Assembly (NCBI GenBank): GCA_963920635.1
Contig: OY987302.1
Coordinates: forward strand, 27,813,278 to 27,877,277
From: Pseudeuparius sepicola
Taxonomy: Eukaryota; Arthropoda; Insecta; Coleoptera; Anthribidae
DNA length: 64,000 nt
Reading direction: 5' to 3'
Shown piece after piece: positions 10,280 through 21,252 of the stretch. The position numbers and the translations under genes are program-made. Position 1 is the stretch's first letter, and each line of letters opens with the position of its first letter. The notes beneath the pieces are model-generated. The model had not been told where the DNA came from. It saw only the letters and a list, made by a program, of their open reading frames with translations, and ran no database searches.

Positions 10280-10668
10280 TGTTACCAGAATGTTATGAGG
10301 CCTGAACTCCTATAGACACACAATTTCCTTAATGCTGTTGCTTCCGAAGACTATGGCATCCTTGCAGTCTCAGAAACGTGGTTACAGGATTCCGTGCTCA
10401 ACTCTGGACTATTTACTGATTCGTTTAATGTTTATCGTTGTGACAGGGATCTTGTTTTAACCGGTACATCGAAGGGCGGCAGAGTTCTTTTGGGTACTAA
10501 GAGTGAATATAATATAGGCCACTTGATTTTTCGGTTTTGAGAAGGGAAGTTCCTCTTATTGATGTTGTTGGCTGGAAATTGATTGTAAACTCATTTGTTT
10601 GTTATATGTAGTTTATATTCCACCCTCCTTATATTATTGTTTTGGGAGATTTTAATGTGCCCGAATTT
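10280..10668 (+). pseudogene. Jockey/CR1-type non-LTR retrotransposon endonuclease relic
   Basis: One frame reads from 10280 through CYQNVMRPELL, a stop, then EDYGILAVSETWLQDSVLNS, FNVYRCDRD and TSKGGRVLLGTK. This is the APE-type endonuclease with its SETWL, R.DR and GG.VL motifs in order. After a stop near 10542 a second frame gives EVPLIDVVGWKL and ends in VLGDFNVPEF at about 10640-10668, the conserved GDFN box. It has two in-frame stops, one frame change and no reverse transcriptase. It ends exactly where a mariner-like transposase tail begins. Confidence 0.8.
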
Positions 10669-10670
10669 TA

Positions 10671-10886
10671 TTAACCCCCTTGGATTTTTTCTTGTGGGGG
10701 CATTTAAAAAATAAAGTTTATAAGAACCGCCCCGAAAATGTTGAGGAGATTAAAAGACGAGTAAAATTAGAAATTGCTAGTTTAAACAATCGTCCTTTAA
10801 TCTTTGAAAATGTCCGAAAAAATTTCTTAAAAAGACTTAGGTTATGTGTAAATAATAATGGAAACCATTTTGAACATTTAATGTAA
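10671..10886 (+). pseudogene. Mariner/Tc1-superfamily transposase, C-terminal fragment
   Basis: The frame reads LTPLDFFLWGHLKNKVYKNR and on to CVNNNGNHFEHLM, with stop at 10884-10886. TPLDFFLWG is the third catalytic acidic box of the insect transposases whose triad ends in Asp, and the rest is the usual C-terminus of that family. Only about 71 codons remain; the first two catalytic aspartates and the DNA-binding domain are missing. The fragment is uninterrupted, unlike its upstream neighbour, so it may have arrived later. Confidence 0.82.
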
Positions 10887-11259
10887 ATGAACTTCTAACT
10901 AATTTTTAAGAACTAATCATATTGTTGTTGTTATAATATATATGACAGTAGTAAAAATAATAAATGTTTCATAATTTCCACGAGATTTTTAATTAAGTTG
11001 AATGCAGTTGAATGGCTATAGCCACTTTAACATTCAGCCTACTCGCTTGTCAGTTTTATTATCATGGCTGACTTGATTTGTCATCAATTTGGTTTTATTG
11101 TTTGGCCTACTCAGATCGAACATCAAACACCGACCATGAGACCATGTATCTAGTTTGATGGAGCTTCTCTGATAAATATCTCGGAAACGGTTGGAGATAA
11201 ATAGGTCATATATCGTTGGATTCAGAATTAAAAAAGGAATCGTGTGTGTAAGTTGTAAA

Positions 11260-11553
11260 ATAGAGAAAACCACTTTCATTTCCGCTATAACCGGAAGTTA
11301 TATTAAAAAACTGAATATTCGGGAATACTACTTAAAGGTTCTCTAATGGATCTGTAGGTAAAATATATTTTTTTTTATTTTGCAAAAAAAATTTTTTCGC
11401 GATAACTTTTTTACCGACCCCCGTATACAAAATTAGGGTACACCCTCGAATTTCCCTTAATTTTTACTACAATCTCATTTTTTAAATGACGATTTTATGT
11501 TAACGTGTCTCCACGTAGCACACTTTTTCCGCTTGGATGGGCCACCCTGTACC
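11260..11553. repeat. Single arm of a CAGGGTGGCCC-ended element, copy 1
   Basis: This stretch matches 55390-55663 in the same orientation (GGAATACTACTTAAAGG, CGATAACTTTTTT, CGTATACAAAAT, TACACCCTCGAATT). It ends GGATGGGCCACCCTG followed by TA. No opposite arm is visible nearby. Upstream, 11211-11244 is the complement of 51748-51784 (ATCGTTGGATTCAGAATT), another dispersed block. Confidence 0.6.
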
Positions 11554-11649
11554 AATTGTGTGTGATTGGTTGATAAGCAAGTACTTACATACCGAAATAG
11601 GTATGTATTTTCTTTACAATTTGCGCGGCAAGCCACATATAAAATTATA

Positions 11650-12489
11650 TTATATTATTATTTAATATATTGTATATTTATCGTTGTTTTCTCAACTCGA
11701 ATGCCAGTTGCTCCAAAATAATGTTTAGTATTTACTCTTTCATCTGGCGGTCTAGTCGCGCGTATGTGCAATGTAGTGTAATCTTCTATCGCATGGGATA
11801 CTTAGCTCGGACCTTTTTGTCGTAACTTACATACGCATAAAATTTTCACTTTTCAAAACTCGGCAACGACAACCGTCATTCAGGACAGATTTTTTACAGA
11901 CAACCCTATATTATCGTATTCGCAATTAAATAGCGCTCATTTTGATATAAGAATTATTTATTAAACAAATAGATGAAAATAACTATTATCGATTTACCTG
12001 TTTATACCCGCCAATCCAGTAGTTACGCCAGGAAAAAAATAGACATTATATTATTATTTAATATATTATATATTTATCGTTGTTTTCTCAACTCTAATGA
12101 CAGTTGCTCCAAAATAATGTTTAGAATTTACTAATGTATCGCTATCCTTCTCTGTTGCATGAACAAATAGCATGCGCGCTCGCTTTCATCTGGCGGTCTC
12201 GTCGCGCGTAGGTGCAATGCAGTGTCCTCTTCTATCGCATGGGATAGTTAGCTCGGACCTCTTTGTCGTAACTTACATACGCATAAAATTTTCACCTTTC
12301 AAAACTCGACAACGACAACCGTCATTCGGCCAGATTTTTTACGGACAACCCTATATTATCGTATTCGCAGTTAAATAGCGCTCATTTTGATATAAGATTT
12401 ATTTATTAAACAAATAGATGAAAATAACTATTATCGATTTACCTGTTTATACCCGCCAACCCAGTAGTTACGCCAGGAAAAAAAATAGA
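11650..12489. repeat. Tandem duplication, two units of 396 and ~440 bp
   Basis: TTATATTATTATTTAATATA begins at 11650 and again at 12046. The units stay aligned through CTGGCGGTCT, CGCATGGGATA, GACAACCGTCATTC and ACCCGCCAA to GACA. The second unit has about 45 extra bases (about 12132-12180), probably lost from the first. A third partial end, CCAGG(A)nTTTTTAGACAACCCA, lies at about 12615. Divergence of a few percent suggests an old duplication. No open frame spans it. Confidence 0.8.
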
Positions 12490-12639
12490 CAACCCAACGT
12501 TTGTATATTCTGTAGGCTTCATACTTTCGGTTGGTATTAAATTTATTCGTTAAACTCATGAGAGCAATATTTAATAAAAAGTCATTTTTCAATTTTTAAT
12601 TAACCATAGTCTGGCCAGGAAATTTTTAGACAACCCACT

Positions 12640-13671
12640 CGAGATATATTTTCCAATATATTAAATTTGATGTAAAATATTTTTCATCCATTAAACAGAT
12701 GGGTGAAGGTCGTTTCTAGTTCGGATCTTAGACAAAGCATAAAGAGAAAGATAAAGTTGCTGCATGAAGCAGGCTTAAGTCTAGGTAAAAGTTCTTTTTA
12801 CTTGCATTCTTTAAATTTCCGCTGCCTAGGTACTTAAAATACCGGCAAAGTGATAATAAGTGATGTGTTTGTTAAATTATTTCTGTGCGCGTATGAAAAA
12901 AGCAATAACCATCAGTTCGTGAGATAGGTAGCAAACCTTCCAACAGGAATCATTTTCAAAGGTACCTACCTAATTTTTGTTTCACTCTGAAATTAGACAA
13001 CATAGCGCAATTCCAACGCTGTTCCCCTCCATTGCTTAAGGAGAGGTAAGACCTTCCCTCTAAGGGAGATTCCAGCGGCGTTCTTTAAGCACGGACAAAG
13101 ATTTATTTGCCCCATTTTCTAAACATGGAGTAAAAATTTTTTTGTGTTTTTTGACTTTATTGGGCTCCCCGAATACGTGGTTAAAATTAATGTACTCATG
13201 ACAGATACACCCTGTATATTTCGTTAATTAATACATAATAAACTCATTCGTATCACGTATTGCAGTATAATTCAATTTATTTGCAGTTTCCCTATAACAG
13301 AGATGTGAAAAGGGCTTGGCATAGCGGATTTCGCCGACGTCCACGGTCGGTTTAGCTATGCTACTTAAGGTGTCTCAAAAATCTGACCAAGTAATGATCA
13401 CTTTCTCGTCAAACCGGAAGTCAGAAATGAAAACTGACAAAAAAAATTTATTCCCCTATATTCATTAGTAATATTTTCCGTGTTAAAACCCAACTTCACA
13501 ATTTTTTGGAAAAGGGTATTTTTTGAAATAACTTTTTAACAACACTCTGCATATTAAGTTTGATGTCGTCATATAGAATGCCTCTGGAAATTATACACAA
13601 GTTTATCTTTTGAACCATCAATTTACCTCTTGATACCAGAACCTAATTAAAGATTTCTGTAAGTTTGGTCC
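12640..13671. other. No gene recognised
   Basis: Mixed AT-rich sequence with short frames only. No repeat arms were found except a CACCCTGTA end near 13210, which looks like one terminus of a CAGGGTG-type element without a partner. Confidence 0.35.
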
Positions 13672-13737
13672 CCCGCACAAGCATTCAGTTGCTTCTGAGG
13701 TACTCCTAGTTTGGAGTACGGTGAAGGTGAGATGTTT
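13672..13737 (+). repeat. SINE family S1, 3' fragment
   Basis: CCCCCGCACAAGCATTCAG, then TTGCTTCTGAGGTACTCC and TAGTTTGGAGTACGG, matches the 3' portion of the full SINE at 52575-52992 (about 52908-52973). The (ATT)n tail is missing. Confidence 0.75.
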
Positions 13738-14416
13738 GGATCCTTTAAAGTTTTCGTTTGAAAACAATTATTTTAAATTTGACAAGTTTTATATGCCTGT
13801 TCCTGGTCTAGGTGTGGTAACTGTCTATCTCCAGTGCGTTCTGACATTGGTGTATCCGAACTACAAAATAACTGTTTCTCACTATTATCTACCTTTTATC
13901 CCTTTCTTTAAATGCTATGTGGGCGACATATAGGTAATAACTTGTGTGCCAGCTGGTAAAATTTACATTTTAATTAATACATTCAAGACTTTTCAACCAA
14001 AGTTACAATTTACTATTGAAAATGACAATAGCTTGCCTTTCTAGAAATACGTCTTATTAGAACAAAGAATAATAATATAAAAAGGGATTGGTATCATAAG
14101 CCATCCTTTTCGGAAAAGTTCTCTTCCTCACAACATACTTCTCAACAAAAATCCATATTATTGACAATGTTCAAAATAGAGCTCTTAAATTATCGTATCC
14201 TGACTTACATCAAGAGAATCTAAACAACATAGAAACGTACCTAATAAAGAATAATTATTCAAACAAAAACTAACTGATAAAATACTTAACAATAATATAA
14301 CCAAAACAAAAAAAAAACAGAATGCCAAAATTTTTTTATTTCAAAATACCCTACATGGGTGTGACAGAAAGACTAGCCAGAGAGTTAAAAAGTAAAACTA
14401 TTACTAGGAAATAGGG
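13738..14416. other. No gene recognised
   Basis: A 70-codon frame at 13721-13933 overlaps the SINE fragment and has no recognisable domain. AT-rich to 14400. Confidence 0.35.
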
Positions 14417-14500
14417 ATGTACAGTCGCGGACAGTTGGTATCGAACGACCTGAAGAGGTTTCTCGTGGCTATCGTTACAGGGCGCGCGGAGACGGCAACA
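14417..14500 (+). repeat. 84-bp terminal repeat, left copy
   Basis: ATGTACAGTCGCGGACAGTT... is identical over 84 bases to the complement of 19760-19843, and both copies diverge right after GGCAACA. The outer edge reads TA-CAGTCGCGGAC, a Tc1/mariner style end next to a TA. GC content is much higher than the flanks. Whether the two copies bound one 5.4-kb element or belong to separate elements is open. Confidence 0.7.
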
Positions 14501-14893
14501 TCGCGCTGGAGTCTGCAGCCGGCCGGTCTGCTAAAAATAGAACCATAAAATGCAAATTACAGCCTCCAGCCTCTCACAGCAAAGGAACAAAATTCGAGGA
14601 AAATGCAACTTTGTGCTGGTAATAATTCCAACCCCAGTGTTGGTATTTAATATTTCGTACTATTTTATCATGTTACTATACCGTCTAGTATTTATGATAA
14701 TGAAATAAAAAAATAATAAATATCAAGGCTGAGATTAGAATCAACACCACAATAAAAGTTGCTTTTTCTCGAGTTTCCTTCCTTTGCTGCCAGCACCCTG
14801 TATTAATTAGGAATATGAAATTAGGTAAATCCATAGTCAATTTGAGCCACAATAGAATTCCGAAGAATTTCTCAAAAACAATAATTTAATATA

Positions 14894-15692
14894 CAGGGTG
14901 TCTACTTTTAAACATATGCAAATTAATAAAATCTTTATTTTTGGAGATAATCCCTGAACATTCTTTGTGTGAAAGGCCTTCAAAAATCGCTTCTTTTAGC
15001 CTTCCTATCATTTTCAAAAGGCAAATCCAGGTCCGGCTACGATTTTTGAGTGTTTTTTTATTTAAAATCTACCAATACAGCGTTAATCAGGATCCCCCTA
15101 AAACCCCTTTATATACCAAATTTGAACAAAGAATTTAGAGAGATCTATTCTACAGGATGTCAAGGTTCAGCAAAATAGGAAATTTACAGGCATTTGGCGA
15201 GTCAAGTGTGCCATGGAATCCCGTCAAAATAGTTTAATTGTCAACAGAACCACTCAAAGTGTTGGTGTGCAAAGATTCAATACAGGGTATTTTTCTCTGC
15301 CCCATCTGAAAATGCTGAATTTTTATGACTTGACTCGCCAGAGATGCCTGAAGAGGTTTCTTTAAATTTCCTATTTTGCTCAATTTTGACATCCTGTAGA
15401 ATAGAACTCTCTCTATATTTTTTGTTCAAATTTGGTATATAAAGGGTTTTCGACTGTCCTGATTGACGCTGTGGTGTCAGATTTTAAATAAAAAAATGGC
15501 TAAATGGTTTTTGTGAAAATCGGGGGAATAAAAAAATCGTAGCCGGCCCTGGATTTGCAATTTGAAAATGGCAGGATTGCTAAAATAAGCGGCTTTTGAA
15601 GTCCTTTCGGACAAAAAACAGATCAAGCGATTATCTCAAAAATTAAAGATTTCAAGGATTTGTATAATATATTTAAAAGTAGATATGGGGGC
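14894..15692. repeat. ~800-bp foldback element
   Basis: The left end TA-CAGGGTGTCTACTTTTAAA and the whole left arm (14894-15200) pair with 15310-15692. Examples are GGAGATAATC / GATTATCTC, GGTCCGGCTACGATTTTT / AAAAATCGTAGCCGGCC, TATATACCAAATTTGAAC / GTTCAAATTTGGTATATA, and CTACAGGATGTCAA / TTGACATCCTGTAG. The right terminus is degraded (AGATATGGGGGCTC). Confidence 0.75.
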
Positions 15693-15916
15693 TCTTAATA
15701 TTAATTAGAAAATGTATGGCACAAAATTAATGGATTATCGGATTACCTGAGTTGAAATATTTTAGCATAGATATTTATATCTTTTTAAATAGGTATTTAT
15801 TAATTATACCTACCTGCACTTAATATAACTAAATTTAGGGGATTAACTTAATAATTGTAATATTGAATTGGATGTAGATTTTGAAAATATCGATTATACC
15901 TGCTCCTAGCCCTTTG

Positions 15917-15957
15917 TATAAATACTAAGGTGGGTGGGCTAAAATTATTTAGTCAGT
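15917..15957 (+). promoter_or_regulatory. Core promoter of the Tc1 transposase gene
   Basis: A TATAAATA at 15917-15924 is followed 36 bases later by TCAGT at 15953-15957, a match to the arthropod initiator. The transposase ATG follows 36 bases after that. Spacing is slightly longer than the usual 30 or so. It is the only such pair directly ahead of an intact gene in this window. Confidence 0.5.
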
Positions 15958-15992
15958 ATCCTAATTCGAGAGAGTAACTAACAGTGTTCGTT

Positions 15993-16997
15993 ATGCCTCG
16001 TTTGAGTGAATCCGTCAAGCACCGTATCATCGCCAAACTAGAAAATGGTTGGGCTATTTCCCGACTGGCCGAAGAATTTGGTGTATCTAAAAGCACCATT
16101 TTCAATATAAAGAAGAAATATGACGAAACCGGAAGCGTGGAAAACATACATAGAGGAGGAAATGTGAAAATTACGTCTGACCAACAAGATGAGCAACTAG
16201 CTAATTTTTGCCTTGCAAATCCGTTTAAATCCGCCGTTGAAGCAGTATCTGCAACACAATTTCCAGCAAGTGTTAGAACTGCCCGAAGGAGATTAGATGC
16301 AGCCAATCTGAAATCTCGCACGGCCAGCAACAAAATTCAGCTGACCGAGGCTAATAAGGAAGTCAGGTTGCAGATATGCCGAGAGTTTCAGCGTTTACCG
16401 CCACATTATTGGGAGAAGGTAATATTTAGCGACGAAAAGATCTTTCAAAGCCATTACAATGGCAAAGTGCGAGTATATAGACCTTCGGTGAGTTCAAGAT
16501 ATGACGAAAGATTTGTGTCACCCAGGAAAAGGAGTGGGCATTTTTCCGTCAACATATGGGCCTGGATAAGCTACCGTGGACCTGGCATTTGTTGGAGAAT
16601 CGACGACCGCTTCACAGCAGCTCGCTATTGCGAGATACTCGAAGGCGGATTGTTACCAACTGCAACGGAAATGTATCCCGATGGCTTCGTTTTCCAGCAT
16701 GATAACGCTCCTGTGCATACAGCAAGAATAGTTCGCGAATGGTTCACCGAAAACAACGTAGAAAAGTTGCAATGGCCGGCGAAGAGTCCTGACTTGAATC
16801 CCATTGAGAATGTGTGGGGCAGAATGGCGCGGACAATGGAGAACTTCGTACCCGAAAATAGGGAGGCACTTTGGCAGAAGATTCAACAAACGTGGGATGA
16901 AGTCGTAACCCATGATCTCTGCTGCCAACTCATAGATTCGATGAGCAGGAGAGTTCAGAAAGTCATCCTATCCCAAGGTGGGTATACTAAATATTAA
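15993..16997 (+). CDS. Tc1-family transposase (DD34E), intact
   Basis: A 334-codon uninterrupted gene, the usual length for Tc1 transposases (about 340). Residues 8-40 form the first helix-turn-helix (RIIAKLENGWAISRLAEEFG then VSKSTIF), and residues 62-115 a second one with an arginine-rich stretch (RTARRRL). The DDE catalytic domain shows D147 (VIFSDEKIF), D237 (VFQHDNAPVHTA) and E272 (SPDLNPIENVWG) with 34 residues between D237 and E272, i.e. DD34E. The protein would bind the element's ends in the nucleus and move it by cut and paste into TA. I chose the ATG at 15993; an upstream GTG three codons earlier is unlikely as a eukaryotic start. No matching terminal inverted repeats could be found around it, so it may no longer be mobile although the protein looks functional. 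Confidence 0.93.
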   Translation: MPRLSESVKHRIIAKLENGWAISRLAEEFGVSKSTIFNIKKKYDETGSVENIHRGGNVKITSDQQDEQLANFCLANPFKSAVEAVSATQFPASVRTARRRLDAANLKSRTASNKIQLTEANKEVRLQICREFQRLPPHYWEKVIFSDEKIFQSHYNGKVRVYRPSVSSRYDERFVSPRKRSGHFSVNIWAWISYRGPGICWRIDDRFTAARYCEILEGGLLPTATEMYPDGFVFQHDNAPVHTARIVREWFTENNVEKLQWPAKSPDLNPIENVWGRMARTMENFVPENREALWQKIQQTWDEVVTHDLCCQLIDSMSRRVQKVILSQGGYTKY

Positions 16998-17286
16998 TAT
17001 ACATATAATATAATAATGGAAAATGCATTTGATTTCTTGCCTTTATTTAATTATGTTATAGTCATAAAGATTTTAATGGGTTTATAGTTTTTTCGGATTC
17101 TTCCTGTGTCGGTGGTTCTAATAAAACTTCGTAATCATTATATCCAGCTTGTGGAAGTCCTCAATCACCTGAAATTATTTTATTTTATCCAGGTAATCAC
17201 ATTGAGGTCCAGGGAGGTGTGTAAAGCTTGACACGTGTCCCTGCTGTGTGTCTTCTGATGTTATTGATAAAGGTATGCAATTTAAA

Positions 17287-17836
17287 TAATAGAGAGTTAT
17301 TGCAGAAATAAATAACGTCGCGCTCTTTTTTGACGTTATTTTGACATTTGAGCATGCGCAGTCGTAGTTTGACATAAGGTCGTCCATAATAAGGTTATTT
17401 TCCTTTATTTTTGTTTATTGTGTATACCATAATATACGTTATTTTTACCTTATTTGTCACAATTCTTAAAATAAATTCTGATTTGTCAGAAAACGCTAGT
17501 GTTCTGTGAAAGTAGGACTTAACCTAAAATGTTCGTTGCTTGTTTGCGTTTGCACCTTGTTTGTTTTCATTAGTCTTTCACCTTGGTGTTCCGTGGTTAT
17601 TTGGCTGTTTTCCCAGTTTTTTCCGGAGCAAAATTATAAAAGCACATAATATTCTAGTGAAAGTGTAGAAATACAAAACAATAAAGTAAACGTAAACAAG
17701 CCCTTAATTTGGATACATAAATTACGACTTGCAATAACTATTGTCAGAATCATAAATAACGTATGAGAGTATTCAAATAAGGTCGTCTTAAATACTGCTT
17801 AATGCCAAAAACAGTTTCTGCAATAACTCTCTATTA
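17287..17836. mobile_element. 550-bp MITE with 22-bp perfect ends
   Basis: TAATAGAGAGTTATTGCAG then AAA at 17287-17308 is exactly complementary to 17815-17836. Inside the ends, AATAAGGTCGTC at 17749 has the related CATAAGGTCGTCC at 17373. No coding frame was seen. The target duplication is unclear because the sequence around each end is palindromic. Confidence 0.72.
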
Positions 17837-18251
17837 AGTTACAAGGGTAATTTTATGTCTGTGACCCCCTAATCTCATTTATCTGTTGAAGGGCATTTTA
17901 TGAGAAACAATGGAGCATTGCAGCACCACGAAAACCAATTTATTAAAACTTCTGACCAATTTCTTCAAAAATAAGAAAAAATAAATAAAAGGGACACCCC
18001 TTTTATTTTATAATCATTTATGTTTAGGACTACGAGACCTAACAACTAAATGTTGGAACAAATACTTATTTTGCAAAGAAAAGAATAATTTATGAAAATC
18101 CTTTTAATTAACTTTTTTAATTCTAGGGTTATTAGCTAAATATATTTTTAGTGTTACTACATATTTTTTTATTATAACATAAAAATACATTTTTGTTGCA
18201 ACGCAAAATATTTATTAACTTAATGTCTAAAACCGCTGACAACTATACTTA

Positions 18252-18473
18252 GTGTATTTGGAAATGAAAGGAGGCCATAAATATTGATTGAGAAGGAAAA
18301 TTCGACCATTTCAGTGGCGTGCTCTTTTGCTAAAAATCTGATGAGGATAAATACGCAAATTAATATTCGGGCGAGTTATGTAGTATTTTATGACGGACTC
18401 TCGAGCCTCTGATAAAGAATTTGCATTTATATTTATAATAAGCCATAAACCTTCCTTTCATTTCCAAATACAC
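18252..18473. mobile_element. 222-bp MITE, TA target duplication
   Basis: GTGTATTTGGAAATGAAAGG at 18252 and its complement at 18454-18473 continue into GGCCATAAA / AGCCATAAA. TA dinucleotides flank both sides (18250-18251 and 18474-18475). Terminal repeats of about 35 bp with TA duplication fit a Tc1/mariner-dependent MITE. Confidence 0.75.
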
Positions 18474-18797
18474 TATGTATATACAGTATGTCCACAGAAG
18501 AGGTGTTGAATAGGAACACTTTCTTATCTTTAATTTTACCGCAAAAAGTTACTCTTGATAAAAACTTTGCTAACATTTCTTATGTGGAAATAAGTTGCTA
18601 GGAAAAGTTGTTCAAAAGTAAAGGATACTCCATACTACCAATTTTAGAAACAATTGGCACACTTTGATTTATTTGAAAAACATTTTTCGCTTTGGCCCTA
18701 TCACTGCATTAAATATATTTTTTTTATGTAAGTAAGCTTATATAAGCATAATAAATATGGCAATTTTAGACGGCTAGGTGATGTTAAAAAATAAATC

Positions 18798-19171
18798 GGC
18801 ATCCATAACCAACTTTTCACGCAATACAAAAAAAAAACTCAAGTCGACAAAAATGTGAAAACAAAACTATCAATTTATTTAATTTTTTTTTGATCAAACA
18901 AGATCTTTAATATGAGAAAATTTGTCTTTAATTTGAATAACTGTTGATGTTTTTAATTGCTATTTCGACTTCACACTTTAAACAAATTAGCGGGAAAACT
19001 AGTACAAATTGTATGAAAATTTTCTTTTGTCAATGTTCTTGCGTGATCTAATTGCCGCTAATCTCCAATTAAAATTTTCCCTCGACTTTCAAAATAAATT
19101 GATTGTTTTCAGATTCTTGTTGATTTAAGTTTTTTTTGGTATTGCGCGAAAAGTTGGCCATGGATACCGAC
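18798..19171. repeat. Foldback, ~374 bp
   Basis: ATCCATAACCAACTTTTC then GCAATACAAAAAAAA (18801-18837) pairs with ATTGCGCGAAAAGTTGGCCA then TGGAT (19141-19165). The inner arms AAACAAAACTATCAATTTAT and AAATTGATTGTTTTC also pair. Its right end is also a member of dispersed repeat A. Confidence 0.6.
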
Positions 19172-19309
19172 TTCTTTTTTTAACATTAACCAACTATCTA
19201 AAATTTACACGTTTTTGTTTCTTAAGATTTTTCAGTAGGGAGCCAAATAACTACTTTAATAAACTAAAACAATGGCCTTTAATAACTAAAACAATGGCCT
19301 CAACAGAGC

Positions 19310-19602
19310 CGAAGAGCCTGTGTAATTTTCAGAAACTATCTGAGCACCCAGTTGCATAAAGCTTCTCAGTGCCATCAATTTTCAATATAAAAGTTTTCTT
19401 CGGTATCTTAAAATAAATAGGTATGTTACGGCTATTTAATAATTTTGCTCAATTGGAGGTTTTTTTATATTGCGCGACAAGTTGACCATGGATGTTGATT
19501 ACTTTTTCAGGGCCACTTAGCTGTCCAAAATTGTCACCTTTTTGTTTCTCATGTTTTTTTTGTAGGGCGCAAAATAAGCGAGGAAATCGCGGTGGTAGTT
19601 TA
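19310..19602 (+). repeat. Dispersed repeat A, copy 2
   Basis: Same order of blocks as 340-602: GTGTAATTTTCAGAAAC, CAGTTGCATAAAGC then TTCTCAGTGCCATCAATTTT, ATATTGCGCGACAAGTTG, TTTTTCAGGGCCACTTAGC and GGGCGCAAAATAAG. Nothing coding. Confidence 0.55.
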
Positions 19603-19759
19603 AAAAATCATACTGTATACTTGTGAACTGTTTTAATAAATAGTTTAATACTGATTCCTTAATTTTTTTTAACCCTTTCGGTGACATCGGCTTAATCGCT
19701 TGCAAAGAATTCTCGGAACAAGACACCCGTTCGAACCATCCGATGCCGAAGGCGCGCGC

Positions 19760-19843
19760 TGTTGCCGTCTCCGCGCGCCCTGTAACGATAGCCACGAGAA
19801 ACCTCTTCAGGTCGTTCGATACCAACTGTCCGCGACTGTACAT
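19760..19843 (-). repeat. 84-bp terminal repeat, right copy (inverted)
   Basis: Exact complement of 14417-14500, ending CCGCGACTG then TA on the plus strand. Beyond the shared 84 bases the inner sequence (GCGCGCGCCTTCGGCATC on the minus strand) differs from that next to the left copy. Confidence 0.7.
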
Positions 19844-20179
19844 GTACATGATTGGTCCAGTTGTAGAGGAATTTGTCGCGCGAGCCATTAGTCAGCTTAA
19901 AAAGTCGGGGTGTTTACACATTTATGAGGTTAGTATTATTATTCTGAAGAAGTTAAGTTTCAAAATAACGGGCTGTCTCTTCAAATTTCACTATCACTAT
20001 CAGGGTCATACCTGTAATCAAAAAGGGTGATTTGAATAACCGTAAAGAGAACGTAAATCGTAATAAAGCAGTATATTTTAAATATCGGAAACTGACATAC
20101 CTATAACCATAGAATACCCCTCTAGAACCTAAAATAAGCTATCTTTTTCGTACACTAACCCCACTCCACTTTGATGATT

Positions 20180-20305
20180 CTGGTCTTTCGCTCACAAAAA
20201 ATCAGTGGCGGGTACAATTGATAGGTCTTCCGACAAAAGCCTTCTTTTGTCATAATGAAAGTTGCTGTCTGTGGCCACCTACGGAAACAATGGCAAAAAA
20301 ACAAA
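20180..20305 (+). repeat. Dispersed repeat C, left (plus) copy
   Basis: ACAAAAAATCAGTGGCGGG, ATAGGTCTTCC, CCTTCTTTTGTCA, AAAGTTGCTGTC and TGGCCACCTACGGAAAC align with the complement of 23742-23870 at roughly 70% identity. Together the two copies form an inverted pair enclosing the tyrosine recombinase relic. Confidence 0.5.
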
Positions 20306-21252
20306 TTTTTAAACGGCTATAACTTTTTTACTTTTAGAGGTACACCAAAAAGTTTAAATGACAATTGTTTGCAAGAACTCTCAGAATATTCTATCAGTTT
20401 TGAATTATTAGATTTGACGAAGTTTGGGCTCTCTGGGAATCAAATATCTCATTTAATTTTATGTGCACACTTGCCAGTTTACTTTGTATTTACTATAAAA
20501 AATGAGAAAACATATTAGTAAAATTTGTTTCTAGTTTCACATGCGGAAATAGAAAATAGATAATCGATTATGACGTTAAATTAAAGTAGATACAGTAGGC
20601 TCTAAAAATTTGAATATAAAGTGGTTTACATGCACTTAATCGGGTGTCGAATAGCTAATCTAGAAATGTTATTTTAAATAATAAAAGAAATGCTAAACTC
20701 GTAGGCAATAATGGAATTAAATTTAATGTTCTTAATATTTTCAATATAATGTAACATTAACAGGTATGGTAACAGGTAATGTCATTGCAATTATTATCTT
20801 AAAAATGGCAAGAACAAAATATTGAACTCCTAGTATTTACACCACAACAAACAACATCACGTTCTTCACCATTTCATATTTTCAACTTCAGCATCTCAGA
20901 TGGTGTATACTTCAAGTATTCTCATTTTTTAATACCTATTACACATTTTGTGGAGCTGTCGAGTTAATTTTCCTATTATTTATAGGTAACATCACATGAA
21001 AAATCCCATTGAGAATGTCATTAATAACGTTATTGCATAATTATTTCCAAGCGGTAACTATTAGATCTATGTCAACCACAAATAATATTTCCTACCAATA
21101 TTTTTTGAAATTAGTTATTTTGACAGATTGATACGTAATTTAATTTTAGAACGCGAGAATCTAAATTTAAAGGCTAATGTCATTCATACATAAATTCTAT
21201 CATTTCGTGCAAACAATTTTTCGGTTAAACTTTTTCCGGAATGTCAAACACA
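20306..21252. other. No gene recognised
   Basis: AT-rich, with short frames only; no domain is visible in the frame at 20255-20518. Confidence 0.35.

Noticed and set aside
15984..15992. GTG start three codons before the Tc1 transposase ATG
   Set aside because: Eukaryotic translation would use the ATG at 15993, and the family's usual N-terminus begins there.
15953..16333. 126-codon minus-strand frame
   Set aside because: It lies antisense to the intact transposase and shows no domain, so it is a shadow frame.
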